Below are positions 1 to 8,670 of a DNA stretch of 19,029 bases, piece after piece. Source of the stretch: DAOTXL01 sp034434895 (GTDB lineage Bacteria; Chloroflexota; Anaerolineae; JAAYZQ01); the NCBI GenBank assembly GCA_034434895.1, contig DAOTYI010000222.1, positions 1 through 19,029 on the forward strand, in the 5' to 3' direction. Position numbers and translations under genes: made by a program. Numbering within the stretch: the first letter of the stretch is position 1; every line of letters begins with the position of its first letter. Below the pieces are notes generated by a model. The model was not told the DNA's origin. It made no database searches and saw only the letters and a list, made by a program, of their open reading frames with translations.

Positions 1-951
1 AAAGCCGCTCCAGTCCTCGGCCACCCCGGCCAGGGGAGGCTGATAGAGGGCCAGGTTGAAGCTCCGCACCCCCAACCTCTCGACAAAGGTGCGCAACAGG
101 CGGTAGACAGCCCCCTTCAGCTCCTCATCGAGGCGGGGGGCGATGATCCAGCTCTCCTTTTCTTTGAACGGGGTGAGGGAGGGGAAGATGGTGGCCGTGC
201 CCTGATCCACAGCCAGCCCCAGGGCGCGATACACGGCCACCAAATCGTCGAAATAGTTTGCCCCGTGCGACATCCGATAGCGCAGGGCCGCCTGCCGCCA
301 GGCTTCGATCCGGGCATAGTGCATCCCCCGGGTCAGGGTCATTTGCGCGTGGCCGTGGAGGATCGAAGCGCCGCTGCGCCACAGACAGTTCCACAGAAAA
401 AAAGGATAGCAGGCCTCCGGGTCGTGCTGGTGCGCCATCCGCGCCCACTCCTGAGCGGTATCCAGGGCATCGGCCACCTGGTCGGCGGTGAGGCGCAGGG
501 GGTGATGTTCGTCCAGGATGATCACGGCGTGCTGGCCGTCATATTTGGCCACATTGGCGGCGGTGAGGCTGTGTCGCCCCCGGATGCGGCCAAAAGGGTC
601 GGCCGGGGTGCGTTCCAGGGGCCGGCAAAAGTCACACCCGGCACGGGGGTCGAGGAGTTGCGCCAGCTCTTCGCTGCCCGGCGGCGCTTCCAGGGGACGC
701 CAGGCCCGCAGGGTGTTGAACAGGGCCCCTTCCAAGGTGACCCGGTTGGTGATTTTGACGATCTGTTGCCGGCAGACCGCCTCCACCGCGCCGAAATGGG
801 CCACAAGCCAGGGGTGCATCGCCTGCGGCGGAACGGCCTCCCCCTCCGTCACGACGACGTGAAAGATGCGCTCGAAGCGGGCCCGGTCATCGGCAGGCAG
901 GGCCTCGATCAGTTGAGGCAGGCGGCTGATGGTAGGGAGATTCACGCTCAT
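1..951 (-). CDS. GalT/HIT-superfamily protein (partial, C-terminus off the left edge)
   Basis: The reading frame is open from an ATG at 949-951 to the window edge, giving 317 residues without a stop, so the C-terminus is missing. Residues 199-203 read HGHAQ, the HxHxQ signature of the HIT/galactose-1-phosphate uridylyltransferase superfamily, where the central histidine is the nucleotidylated residue. Residues 106-109 (CDFC) sit where GalT-type enzymes often carry a CxxC zinc site. By family knowledge it should transfer or hydrolyse nucleotidyl groups in the cytoplasm; no signal peptide is visible. The substrate cannot be read from the sequence, so I do not call it galT. It begins 16 bp after the stop of the alpha-2-macroglobulin gene, with no clear Shine-Dalgarno sequence, which suggests translation by re-initiation in the same operon. 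A conserved protein of unknown substrate in this superfamily is the alternative. Confidence 0.8.
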   Translation of the reverse strand, partial: MSVNLPTISRLPQLIEALPADDRARFERIFHVVVTEGEAVPPQAMHPWLVAHFGAVEAVCRQQIVKITNRVTLEGALFNTLRAWRPLEAPPGSEELAQLLDPRAGCDFCRPLERTPADPFGRIRGRHSLTAANVAKYDGQHAVIILDEHHPLRLTADQVADALDTAQEWARMAHQHDPEACYPFFLWNCLWRSGASILHGHAQMTLTRGMHYARIEAWRQAALRYRMSHGANYFDDLVAVYRALGLAVDQGTATIFPSLTPFKEKESWIIAPRLDEELKGAVYRLLRTFVERLGVRSFNLALYQPPLAGVAEDWSGF

Positions 952-967
952 ATTTTCGTGAAGCGTG

Positions 968-3900
968 TCAGTCGGTACCGTGGACGGTAAACCGGCTGCC
1001 ATCGCTGCGGCCAAACACCTCCGGGAAGTACATTTCGTAGGCGGTGGTGGGGATGACCAGGAACTGGCCCGGCACACCGGCGCGCATCAGATAGGTGTAC
1101 TCGTAGGTGCCGCGCGGCAGATATTGGGCGAACAGCACCACCTTTTCGTCGCGCATCTCCGAATAGGAGAACCACCACCAGCCCCAGCCATACCAGTGAA
1201 CCCAGCGATCCTCTTCTTCGGCGGAGAGGTTGCGCAGCTCCGGCTGCTGGCCCACAACGCTGCTGGTCTTCAGGCTGAGGTCCACCCCCTCACAGCCGGC
1301 CGGCAGCGGATCCTCGACCACCACATAGTACAGGTCGGTGGGGGCGACAATGGTCAGTTTGACCCTGATCACCTCCCCCACCTTCGCTGAATCCACATAC
1401 CGCCTGGGTTCATCCACCGGGCTGTACTGCCGGGCCACGAGGATGCCCCGGTCCAGCGCCTGGACCTGGTCGGCGGGCAGGTAGTAGCGCAGGGCAGCGG
1501 AGTAGTAGAGCTGGCCTTTGCCGCTCTGCCCGGCTGTGGCGGCGTGGCGCTCCACGACCAGGCGGTTGCCCTCTTCGACCAGCAGCCGGGCGATCTCCAC
1601 CTGGAGCTGGCGGCTCTGGTCAATGGTCTCCTGGGTCACCTGGCCGCTGGCCCACTCCTGGCCGTTGAGGTACACCGTCCAGCTAAAGTCGCCCTGGAGT
1701 TCACCACTGGCCCGCATATACTCCACCAGCCCCAGGAGCGACCAGGCGGTGTTCTGGGTCGTCTCCCAGTGACCCTCTTTGCGCACGGCCATCAGCCAGC
1801 GCACGGCGTTGGGCAACAGGCTGTTCTTCGGCTCCAGGCGCGACATGGCCCAGATGACGATGGCGGTGGTGCGGATGTCGGTGTTCATGTTCCAGTAGTC
1901 AGGCTCCGCCTCCTCCCAGTGGGTGCCGGTGGCGCTGACCACCGCTGCGCCGGCCAGATCGCTCAGGAGCGTCTTGACCCGCTGCGGCTCTTGGGGCTCC
2001 AGCAGGCCCAAGGCCATGGCCAGCGTCGCCTGGCCGTAGCGGCTGAGCAGGTGCCGTTTCTCAAAGAGGCGCACAGCAACGCCCAACTCGCCGCTGCTCC
2101 GCTGGTCAAAGGTCGCGCCGTATTCGGCCAGGATGTAGAGCTGATAGGCCAGGCGGTTGGCCTCCCACCGGGCCTTCACCCCACCCACCGAGGGCAAATG
2201 GCTGCGCAGGAACGACACCGCCCGGCCCATGACCTCCCTGTCCACGGTGAACCCGGCGCGGTGGGCCTCCAGCAGGCCGTGCAACACATAGGCCGTCAGG
2301 TAGGGGTTGCTCTCGTCGGCCACCCACCAGCCCCAGCCCCCATCATAGTGTTGCCGGGCGTACAGTCGTTGCAAGGCAACGCCGACCATCTGGGCCAACT
2401 GCTGCCGCAGTTCTGGCCGCTCCAGGCCCATCTCATCCAGCGCCCGCCAGGTGACGACGTTGGGCAGGAAGCGGCTGACAGTCTGCTCCACACACTCGTA
2501 GGGATAGTGCTCCAGGTAACTCAGGGCATCCCGCGTGGCCGCCGTGAGCGAGCCGTCGAGCTGCACCGTCAGTTCACCCTGGGTCGGGTCAAAGAGGGAG
2601 GGCAGTTGGATGATCTCCTGGCGCAGTCCCGGCTCCGGCAACTGCCCGGCGGTGGCCACCACCTCCGGCGTGGAGTAGCGGTAGACCGGTAGCGTGTCCT
2701 CGCGGCCGTCATACAGGTCGCCGGCCCTGGCCCACATGCGCACCCTGACCTGTTCACCCGGCAGGGCCTTGACCGGCCAGACCACGCGGGCCTTGTCGCC
2801 GGCCTTGACGCTGACCGTCTGGCTGGTGCTCCCTTCCAGGGTCAGCCCTTCGGCGCTGAGGTTGACCTGGACTTGCAACGGCGTCTGGGTGTTGTTGTGG
2901 ACCACGGTGGCGATCTCGGCCCGGTCGCCGACGACAAAAAAGCGGGGCAACACCGGCCGGAGCAGCAGATCGAGGGTGCTGAGCACATCTACCTCGGCCT
3001 GGCCCACTCTGGTATCGGCGGTGACGCCTCGCGCCTGCATCCGCCAGGTGGTCAGGTTGTCGGGCAGTTGCACCTGCACCTGGGCCTTACCATCCCTGCC
3101 GGTGCGCACCACCGGGTCCCAGAAGGCGGTGTCGGCAAAACGGGTGCGGACCAGCCCTTCTTCGCCGCCGCCTCCCCCCTTGGCCTGGGGCTTGATCTCG
3201 CGGTTCAAAGCTTCCAGGGCCACCACCAACCCGGTGCTGGTCCTGACCCCCAACCCCCGGTTGCGCCAGAAGGTCTCCAGCAGCGTCGGGCCAGGTTCAT
3301 CGGCCAGGGCCAGCACCGCCAGGTCGGCCAGGCGCAGCGACAGCTCGGCCTCCACCGGATTGCCGTTGTGATCGGTGACCAGGATGTCATAGGTCGCCGT
3401 CTGGCGCGGGCCATAGTGCTCGCCGGCGGCCATCTCTTTGTCGGGGGTCAGGGTGATCCGGAGTTCTTTGGAGGCCACCGACACCGGCAGGCGGACGACC
3501 CCCATTTTGAAAGAGGCCAGCCCGTCGGGGGCCTGCGCCGAGCCCTGGACGATCACGACCGAGACAAAGACATTGGGCACATCCTCGTCGGTGAGGGGCA
3601 GGCGCAGCACCTCGCTGTTGCTCTGGAGCTGGCGGACCTCGGTGCGCATGAGATGGCCGCGCTCGACCGTCACCAGCGCCTGGACCGTGCCGGTGTAGGG
3701 CGAGGGGATCAGGATCTCGGCCACATCGCCGACCTGATACTCCTGTTTGTCGGCGATCAGCTCGATGCGGTTGTTGCTTTCCTGGCGCCAGCTCACAAAC
3801 TCTTCGCCGCCCCATACCCAGAAGTAGGCTGCGCTGCGGATTTCGTTCTCGTGACGGTCGTGGCCGATGGCCCGCACCTTGTAACTGCCCGCTTTCCTGG

Positions 3901-6900
3901 GCGTAAAGGTTGCCGTGGCCGTCCCATCAGCGGCGGTGGTCACGGTGGTGGTATAGACCGGGATGTCCTGGGCAGTCCAGTCCCAGTAAAAGCCACCATC
4001 TTCAGCCTGACGCCTGACGCTGTACCAGCGGTGCTCCATGAACACCACCGTCAGCTCCACGTTGGGGGCCGGCCGGCTGTCCCAGCCCACGGTCAGCAGG
4101 TCCACCGCCTTTTCCTGGCCGGCCTGGGCCAGATAGCCGCGCGGTGCGACGCCGACATAGAACTCGCCCTTGTGGACGATGGCGGCGGTGCGGCTGCTGA
4201 CCTGCTGGCCGTTGATGTCGGTCACGCTGGCTTCGATGGTGAACAACTGGCTCTGCTTCTGCTGGCTGATGTCGGCCGGCACCTGAAAGATCGCCCGGCC
4301 CTGGCCATCGGTCTGGGTGTCGCCCTCGGCGATGAGGCGGCCATAGCTGCCATAGTAGCGCTCGTTCTCGTAGCGACCCCATTCATAGTCGGACCAGCTA
4401 TACCAGGGGCAGCTCTGACCCGGCGGGCATTGATAGCTGAACCAGTAGTCGTTGCTCAGCACACTCCAGTGGACGGCGGCGTCGGCCACCGGCCCGCCAA
4501 AGTAGTAGGTCGCCTCGGCGGCGACGTTGAGGGCATCGCCGCTCAGGCAGGCATCCCGGTCGGAAACGACCGATACCTGGAATTCAGGGGCTTTGTACTC
4601 GGCCACCAGGAAGCTGGTGCCGACGTAAAAGTCCTGAGCCGGATCGGTCATCTCCAGGTAGTAGCTGCCCAGCGCCGCTTCCTGGCCCAACACCAACTGG
4701 TCGTGGAGGGTGCCCATGTCGTTGAGGGAGAGCTTTTCGTTGTATAGCTCCCTGCCCTGCGGGTCCTGGACGCGCACCTGGAGGGCTTTCAGGTTGGCAG
4801 GCAGGCGGTAGTGGGCGTCGTCGTCGGCCCGGACGATCCCCTTGAAGTAAACGGTCTGGCCAGGGCGGTAGATCGGCCGGTCGGTGTAGAGGGCCCCCTG
4901 GTACTGGCTGCCCCAGAACTCCGAATCCACGTCAAAGTTCCAGGGGCTGATGCCGTCGTCCCAGCCGTTGTAGGCGATGCCGAACTCATCGCTGCCCGGC
5001 TGGCCGCTGACCGCAAAGAAGGGTTCCCACAGGTCCTGGAGTTTGAGCCCCTGGGCCAGGAACAGGCCGTCGGCGGAGGTGGTGCCGGAACTGCCCACCT
5101 GGCCGGCCCTGGTGTAGAGGCTGATCGGCAGTCCGGCGACCGGCTGGCCGCTGGACAGATCGGTGGCCCAGATCAAAGCCTCGCTGCGGGTCTGCTTCAA
5201 GGTCAGATTGAGCCGCGATTTGACGAACATGTAGCGCGAGGGCCGGTAATTGGGTCCCTTCTTGACTTCAGGCGCACTCAGTTGCAGGTAATAGAGGCCG
5301 GGCGGCAACGGCCTGCCCTTTTCATCCGCCAGGTCAAAGCGGAACAGGCGGGCCTGGTTGCGCGGGGCGGTGACCTTCTGGCTCCAACTGCGCACCCGAT
5401 CGTCTTCGCGGGGTGTGAACTGGTCCCAGGCGTCCCACTGGCTGTTCAGGAGGACAAAGTCGGACGGGCTGAGGCGGTAGAGGCCCAGGTCCAGACGGGA
5501 GACGTTGCGGTAGGTGGCATAGACGACCGTGTCGGTATAGGCGCTGAAGGTGCCCAGCCGCCCACCGGTGCTCAGCTCGGCGTAAGGCTCCAGGTCGCCC
5601 GTGGTGAAACGGACCAGGGCTGCCTTGCCCAGCGGCGCCCCATATTTGTCAGGCGTGTCCGCGTCCAGGGCGACGCTGTAGGAGGAGGCCGGGTTGCGCT
5701 TGAAGTAGAGCTCCACCTGAGTATCATACTCGGACCAGTAGGTGTAGACCGGGGTCACTTCAGGGCGGATGGTCAGGTGGTCCAGGAAGCCGTGGCGCTG
5801 CATGGGGCTGGCGAAGGCGATGGTCAGACTGCCGTGGGGGTCCACCTCCCTGGCACCATCGCCGGGCCAGGTCTGGACGATGCCGGGGTTTCTGGCGGTG
5901 GAAAAGCTCCACACCCTGTCCCGTTCCAGGGTCAGCTCCCCCACCCTGGCCCGCGCACCGGCGGCGATCCGGGCCTTGAACGTTGTGTCGCGGGGCAGGG
6001 GGGCGTTGGGCACAAAGAGCATCGTCTCCGGGGCGGTCGCCTTTTCACCGCCGAGCCAGCGGAAGGTGCCTTCCACCGGCTGGGCGCCGGCCTGGAGCGA
6101 GAAGCTGGCCTGGACCGAGGCGTGGTCCATCGGCTGGTTGAAGGTCACGCTGATCGGGTCGGTCGGGCCGACATAGCGAAAGGCATCGTCGGGGCGCAGG
6201 CTCAGGATGGCCGGGGCGACGGTGGTAAACTCCCAGGTATAGTCCTCGGCCAGGAGGCCGCCGGTGGTGTCGGTCAGGCCGGCAGCGACGCGGGCTTTGT
6301 AGTGGGTGGCCGGCAGGAAACCCTGCTCAGGGCGAAAGAGGTAGATGGCGGTGTTGAGCCACTCTCCCGTCCCCCGTACCGGCGGAGTGAAGGTCAGCGG
6401 CTGGGGCAACCCGGCCTGCTGGCTGAGGGCTGTCAAGGGCACCACCGGGCGGTTAAAGACGACGGTCACTACGGTGTCGGGGTCCAGTTCGTCGCTGCCG
6501 GGGGCGGGCATCACCTGGCTGACCTCCAGGTAGCCCACCGCGCTCAAGTCGAAGGTGATCGGCTCCGCCAGCGGCGTGCCTTCGAGATTCTTGGCGGTTT
6601 CGGCAACGGTCACCCGGTAGCGCACCCCCCGCCCCAGGCCACCGCTGGCTGCAAAAGCCAGTGTGCGCTCGTCGGTCCAGGTGAACGTTCCGTCCACCGT
6701 CGGCGAGATGGTGAACGCAGCCTCGACGCTGGCCCGGTCCATCGGCTGGTCGAAGGTCAGCACGATGGGCGCATCGAGGGGCAGCTCCTCGCCGGGGGCC
6801 GGGCTGCGGGAGAGCAGGCGCGGCGCGGGCAGGGGCAGAGGGGTGGCCGTCGGCGGCGGGGTTGGCGGCAATGTGGCCGCCGGTTGGCCGGCAATGGGCG

Positions 6901-7006
6901 TCGCAGCCGGTGTAGGCGAGACGCAGGCGCTCAGCAACAGCGCCAGGAGAGAGAGCAGGGACAAAAGGCGACAGGTGATTTGTGCGCGCACAGGTTTTAC
7001 CTCCAT
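968..7006 (-). CDS. Lipoprotein bacterial alpha-2-macroglobulin with thioester motif
   Basis: A 2012-residue protein. I chose the ATG at 7004-7006 because AGAGAGG lies 7 bases upstream and it puts a hydrophobic segment and lipobox (LSAC, Cys28) right at the N-terminus; a 13-codon longer start is possible but lacks this. After a Pro/Thr-rich linker come about four Ig-like domains of the SbsA/Big_5 type (roughly residues 60-480), then macroglobulin domains (YRPGQTVYFKG near 715) and the A2M domain (DTAFWDP, PDNLTTWR near 1290-1315). The thioester motif CVEQ lies at 1505-1508 inside the alpha/alpha-toroid region, followed by a C-terminal MG10-like domain. Bacterial A2Ms covalently trap proteases that cleave their bait region. 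The intact Cys and Gln suggest a working thioester. An aromatic-rich stretch with a small cysteine loop (about 855-890) is unusual. It lies downstream of pbpC, its usual partner. Confidence 0.93.
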   Translation of the reverse strand: MEVKPVRAQITCRLLSLLSLLALLLSACVSPTPAATPIAGQPAATLPPTPPPTATPLPLPAPRLLSRSPAPGEELPLDAPIVLTFDQPMDRASVEAAFTISPTVDGTFTWTDERTLAFAASGGLGRGVRYRVTVAETAKNLEGTPLAEPITFDLSAVGYLEVSQVMPAPGSDELDPDTVVTVVFNRPVVPLTALSQQAGLPQPLTFTPPVRGTGEWLNTAIYLFRPEQGFLPATHYKARVAAGLTDTTGGLLAEDYTWEFTTVAPAILSLRPDDAFRYVGPTDPISVTFNQPMDHASVQASFSLQAGAQPVEGTFRWLGGEKATAPETMLFVPNAPLPRDTTFKARIAAGARARVGELTLERDRVWSFSTARNPGIVQTWPGDGAREVDPHGSLTIAFASPMQRHGFLDHLTIRPEVTPVYTYWSEYDTQVELYFKRNPASSYSVALDADTPDKYGAPLGKAALVRFTTGDLEPYAELSTGGRLGTFSAYTDTVVYATYRNVSRLDLGLYRLSPSDFVLLNSQWDAWDQFTPREDDRVRSWSQKVTAPRNQARLFRFDLADEKGRPLPPGLYYLQLSAPEVKKGPNYRPSRYMFVKSRLNLTLKQTRSEALIWATDLSSGQPVAGLPISLYTRAGQVGSSGTTSADGLFLAQGLKLQDLWEPFFAVSGQPGSDEFGIAYNGWDDGISPWNFDVDSEFWGSQYQGALYTDRPIYRPGQTVYFKGIVRADDDAHYRLPANLKALQVRVQDPQGRELYNEKLSLNDMGTLHDQLVLGQEAALGSYYLEMTDPAQDFYVGTSFLVAEYKAPEFQVSVVSDRDACLSGDALNVAAEATYYFGGPVADAAVHWSVLSNDYWFSYQCPPGQSCPWYSWSDYEWGRYENERYYGSYGRLIAEGDTQTDGQGRAIFQVPADISQQKQSQLFTIEASVTDINGQQVSSRTAAIVHKGEFYVGVAPRGYLAQAGQEKAVDLLTVGWDSRPAPNVELTVVFMEHRWYSVRRQAEDGGFYWDWTAQDIPVYTTTVTTAADGTATATFTPRKAGSYKVRAIGHDRHENEIRSAAYFWVWGGEEFVSWRQESNNRIELIADKQEYQVGDVAEILIPSPYTGTVQALVTVERGHLMRTEVRQLQSNSEVLRLPLTDEDVPNVFVSVVIVQGSAQAPDGLASFKMGVVRLPVSVASKELRITLTPDKEMAAGEHYGPRQTATYDILVTDHNGNPVEAELSLRLADLAVLALADEPGPTLLETFWRNRGLGVRTSTGLVVALEALNREIKPQAKGGGGGEEGLVRTRFADTAFWDPVVRTGRDGKAQVQVQLPDNLTTWRMQARGVTADTRVGQAEVDVLSTLDLLLRPVLPRFFVVGDRAEIATVVHNNTQTPLQVQVNLSAEGLTLEGSTSQTVSVKAGDKARVVWPVKALPGEQVRVRMWARAGDLYDGREDTLPVYRYSTPEVVATAGQLPEPGLRQEIIQLPSLFDPTQGELTVQLDGSLTAATRDALSYLEHYPYECVEQTVSRFLPNVVTWRALDEMGLERPELRQQLAQMVGVALQRLYARQHYDGGWGWWVADESNPYLTAYVLHGLLEAHRAGFTVDREVMGRAVSFLRSHLPSVGGVKARWEANRLAYQLYILAEYGATFDQRSSGELGVAVRLFEKRHLLSRYGQATLAMALGLLEPQEPQRVKTLLSDLAGAAVVSATGTHWEEAEPDYWNMNTDIRTTAIVIWAMSRLEPKNSLLPNAVRWLMAVRKEGHWETTQNTAWSLLGLVEYMRASGELQGDFSWTVYLNGQEWASGQVTQETIDQSRQLQVEIARLLVEEGNRLVVERHAATAGQSGKGQLYYSAALRYYLPADQVQALDRGILVARQYSPVDEPRRYVDSAKVGEVIRVKLTIVAPTDLYYVVVEDPLPAGCEGVDLSLKTSSVVGQQPELRNLSAEEEDRWVHWYGWGWWWFSYSEMRDEKVVLFAQYLPRGTYEYTYLMRAGVPGQFLVIPTTAYEMYFPEVFGRSDGSRFTVHGTD

Positions 7007-7053
7007 TCTTGGACCTCTCTGGCGGTCTGCGACCGCCGGAAACATGTTTGTTT

Positions 7054-7138
7054 ACCGCAGAGACACAGAGGGCGCAGAGATTTTCCTAAGCTCCCATGAC
7101 AGGGCTTGTAATTCTTCGTGTCTTGGTGCCTTTGTGGT
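7054..7138. repeat. Dispersed inverted-repeat element (GTGTC/TTTGTGGT family), copy 1
   Basis: The arm at 7054-7080 begins ACCGCAGAGACACAGAGG. The arm at 7112-7138 ends GTGCCTTTGTGGT. The two are imperfect reverse complements around a 31-bp centre. Similar sequences occur at 11476-11586, 14949-14985 and 17717-17775. It lies in the 260-bp gap between the A2M gene and the upstream lipoprotein gene and has no coding potential that I trust. Confidence 0.6.
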
Positions 7139-7194
7139 CAGCTTGCCGGGTCAACCGCGTAACGCCTGCCCCATGAGCCTCAGGCAAACAAATG

Positions 7195-7240
7195 GGAGTG
7201 GAGCCTTCAGGCGGAAAAGGCCGGCTGAAGCCTCGACTCC
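7195..7240. repeat. Imperfect palindrome in the lipoprotein-A2M gap
   Basis: GGAGTGGAGCCTTCAG (7195-7210) pairs with CTGAAGCCTCGACTCC (7225-7240), with two mismatches over 16 bp and a 14-base loop. No T-run follows on the minus strand, so it does not look like an intrinsic terminator. It probably forms an mRNA hairpin between the two operon genes. The rest of 7007-7266 holds only the element at 7054-7138 and the A2M ribosome-binding site. Confidence 0.55.
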
Positions 7241-7266
7241 AGCCTGTCCCCCACAGAGACCTGGAA

Positions 7267-8583
7267 TCACTTTTCCCGATCATACACACCCAGTTCCACA
7301 TAATGCCAGGCTCCATTCTTGAGGGCGTAGAACCAGACCATCTGGTCGTTTCCGCCGACGTTAAAGGCGGCCGGCTCGCAACACATGCCGTGGTACACAT
7401 AGTCGTAGCTCACCGGCAGCCTCTCCCCGCCGTACGACAGGTAGGTCTGGCCGTCCTGGACGAAAAAGTAAAAGGGCCGGCCGTTCAGCTCCTGACAGCC
7501 GAAAATCTCGTCATAGCCCCATTCCTGGTTGACGATCTGGCCGCCAACGACCAACATGCCGTTCACTTCCATCACCCACTGCCCGTCCCAGTTGCCAAGG
7601 TAGAAAAGGGGAAACGTGGCAGCGTGTGCTGAGGAGAGGTGGTAACGATAGATCTCCTGACCGTCGCGCTGAACCGAGACAGGGATGGAGTAGATGACGC
7701 CGCCGGGCACCGGGACCCCGCCATCGTCGGCATAGGTGACGGTGATCGGCTTGCCATCTATTTCGATGGGATCGAGGCGGTTGCGGGCGGGCCGCTTGAG
7801 CCGCCATTCACGGCGCCTGTTCAGCACGGCGGCCGGGATGCGCCCGGAGAACTCGAAACATCCAGGCGCATCCACCCTGGCGTCAATGACGGTGTAATCC
7901 TCCAGGATCAGATCGCCAAAGGCGGTAGTTTCCAGTGGCAGGTTGTCGGGCACCTCCTCTGGAGAGAGGGTCCGGCCATAGGAACTGCCGGACAGGGTCG
8001 GCTCAGGTGTCACTTGCAGCCGGTCATCGAGCGAGGAGACCACCCCCAGAAAATGGTCACGATCCACAGACAGGAGCAGGAAGGGTGTCTCACCGCTCGC
8101 CGGCCTGGGGTTGGGCAGGAGGATGGCCGATTGGGCGTCGGCGCTGTGGATCAGGCAGGGCTGCCCCCTGGCGTCAACCACATTGTCCCGCGACAGGCTG
8201 GTCAGGCCCGGCGCCAGGCCATATCGCTCGCGGTGGGAATTGGCCTCCCACTCGCAAGCCTGGTCCACCGACACCCCTGGGCCGCTGAACGGCTCCAGGT
8301 GGGCAAAGCCATCCTGGCCCTCCAGGTGATCCGGTTCTACCTCCTGCCAGGTGGCAGGGACCGCAAAGGACACGGGCCACCGGTTGCTGGTGTGCATCCG
8401 CCAGCCCTCCGGCGCGTGGGCAAGTTCGCCAACCGTCGGAGAGGTGGCCCCGATTGGCGCTGCCGTTTCCGTAGGCGTGGCGGCGGTGGCTGAAGGCTGC
8501 GGTGTCATCTCAGATGTGGACGAGGCACAGGCGTTCGGCAACAGGGTGAACAGCAAGAAAAGAGACAGCCATCGGTTAAGCAT
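7267..8583 (-). CDS. Putative lipoprotein of unknown function
   Basis: About 438 residues from the ATG at 8581-8583. The N-terminus (MLNRWLSLFLLFTLLPNAC) is a short secretion signal ending in cysteine. The lipobox is imperfect: the -3 residue is proline, with leucine at -4. A Thr/Pro/Ala-rich linker follows to about residue 55. Next comes a domain beginning GWRMHTSNRWPVSFAVPATWQ, and then a C-terminal region rich in Tyr, Trp and Gly with a CC pair. I do not recognise either domain. An alternative TTG start at 8634 has a better Shine-Dalgarno (GAGGAG, 6 bases away) but would place 17 extra residues before the signal. It lies 87 bp downstream of pbpC and upstream of the A2M gene, so it is likely co-transcribed and acts at the cell surface. 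Confidence 0.8.
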   Translation of the reverse strand: MLNRWLSLFLLFTLLPNACASSTSEMTPQPSATAATPTETAAPIGATSPTVGELAHAPEGWRMHTSNRWPVSFAVPATWQEVEPDHLEGQDGFAHLEPFSGPGVSVDQACEWEANSHRERYGLAPGLTSLSRDNVVDARGQPCLIHSADAQSAILLPNPRPASGETPFLLLSVDRDHFLGVVSSLDDRLQVTPEPTLSGSSYGRTLSPEEVPDNLPLETTAFGDLILEDYTVIDARVDAPGCFEFSGRIPAAVLNRRREWRLKRPARNRLDPIEIDGKPITVTYADDGGVPVPGGVIYSIPVSVQRDGQEIYRYHLSSAHAATFPLFYLGNWDGQWVMEVNGMLVVGGQIVNQEWGYDEIFGCQELNGRPFYFFVQDGQTYLSYGGERLPVSYDYVYHGMCCEPAAFNVGGNDQMVWFYALKNGAWHYVELGVYDREK

Positions 8584-8670
8584 CTGATGTCTGTTCCTCA
8601 ATCCAGCCTCCTGGTAGGGTCCTGTCAAAGCCAACGAAATCTCCTCACCGAAATAGCCTCTCTCCGCCGA

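Noticed and set aside
1..951. GalT/HIT protein as an APS-handling partner of sat (some HIT-family enzymes act on APS)
   Set aside because: It is on the opposite strand, 10 kb away and in the A2M operon. No sequence feature points to APS, so there is no basis for linking it to sulfate activation.
4811..7099. Long plus-strand open frame antisense to the A2M gene
   Set aside because: It is a shadow produced by high-GC codon use on the other strand. It shows no domain, and the minus-strand protein is unmistakable.
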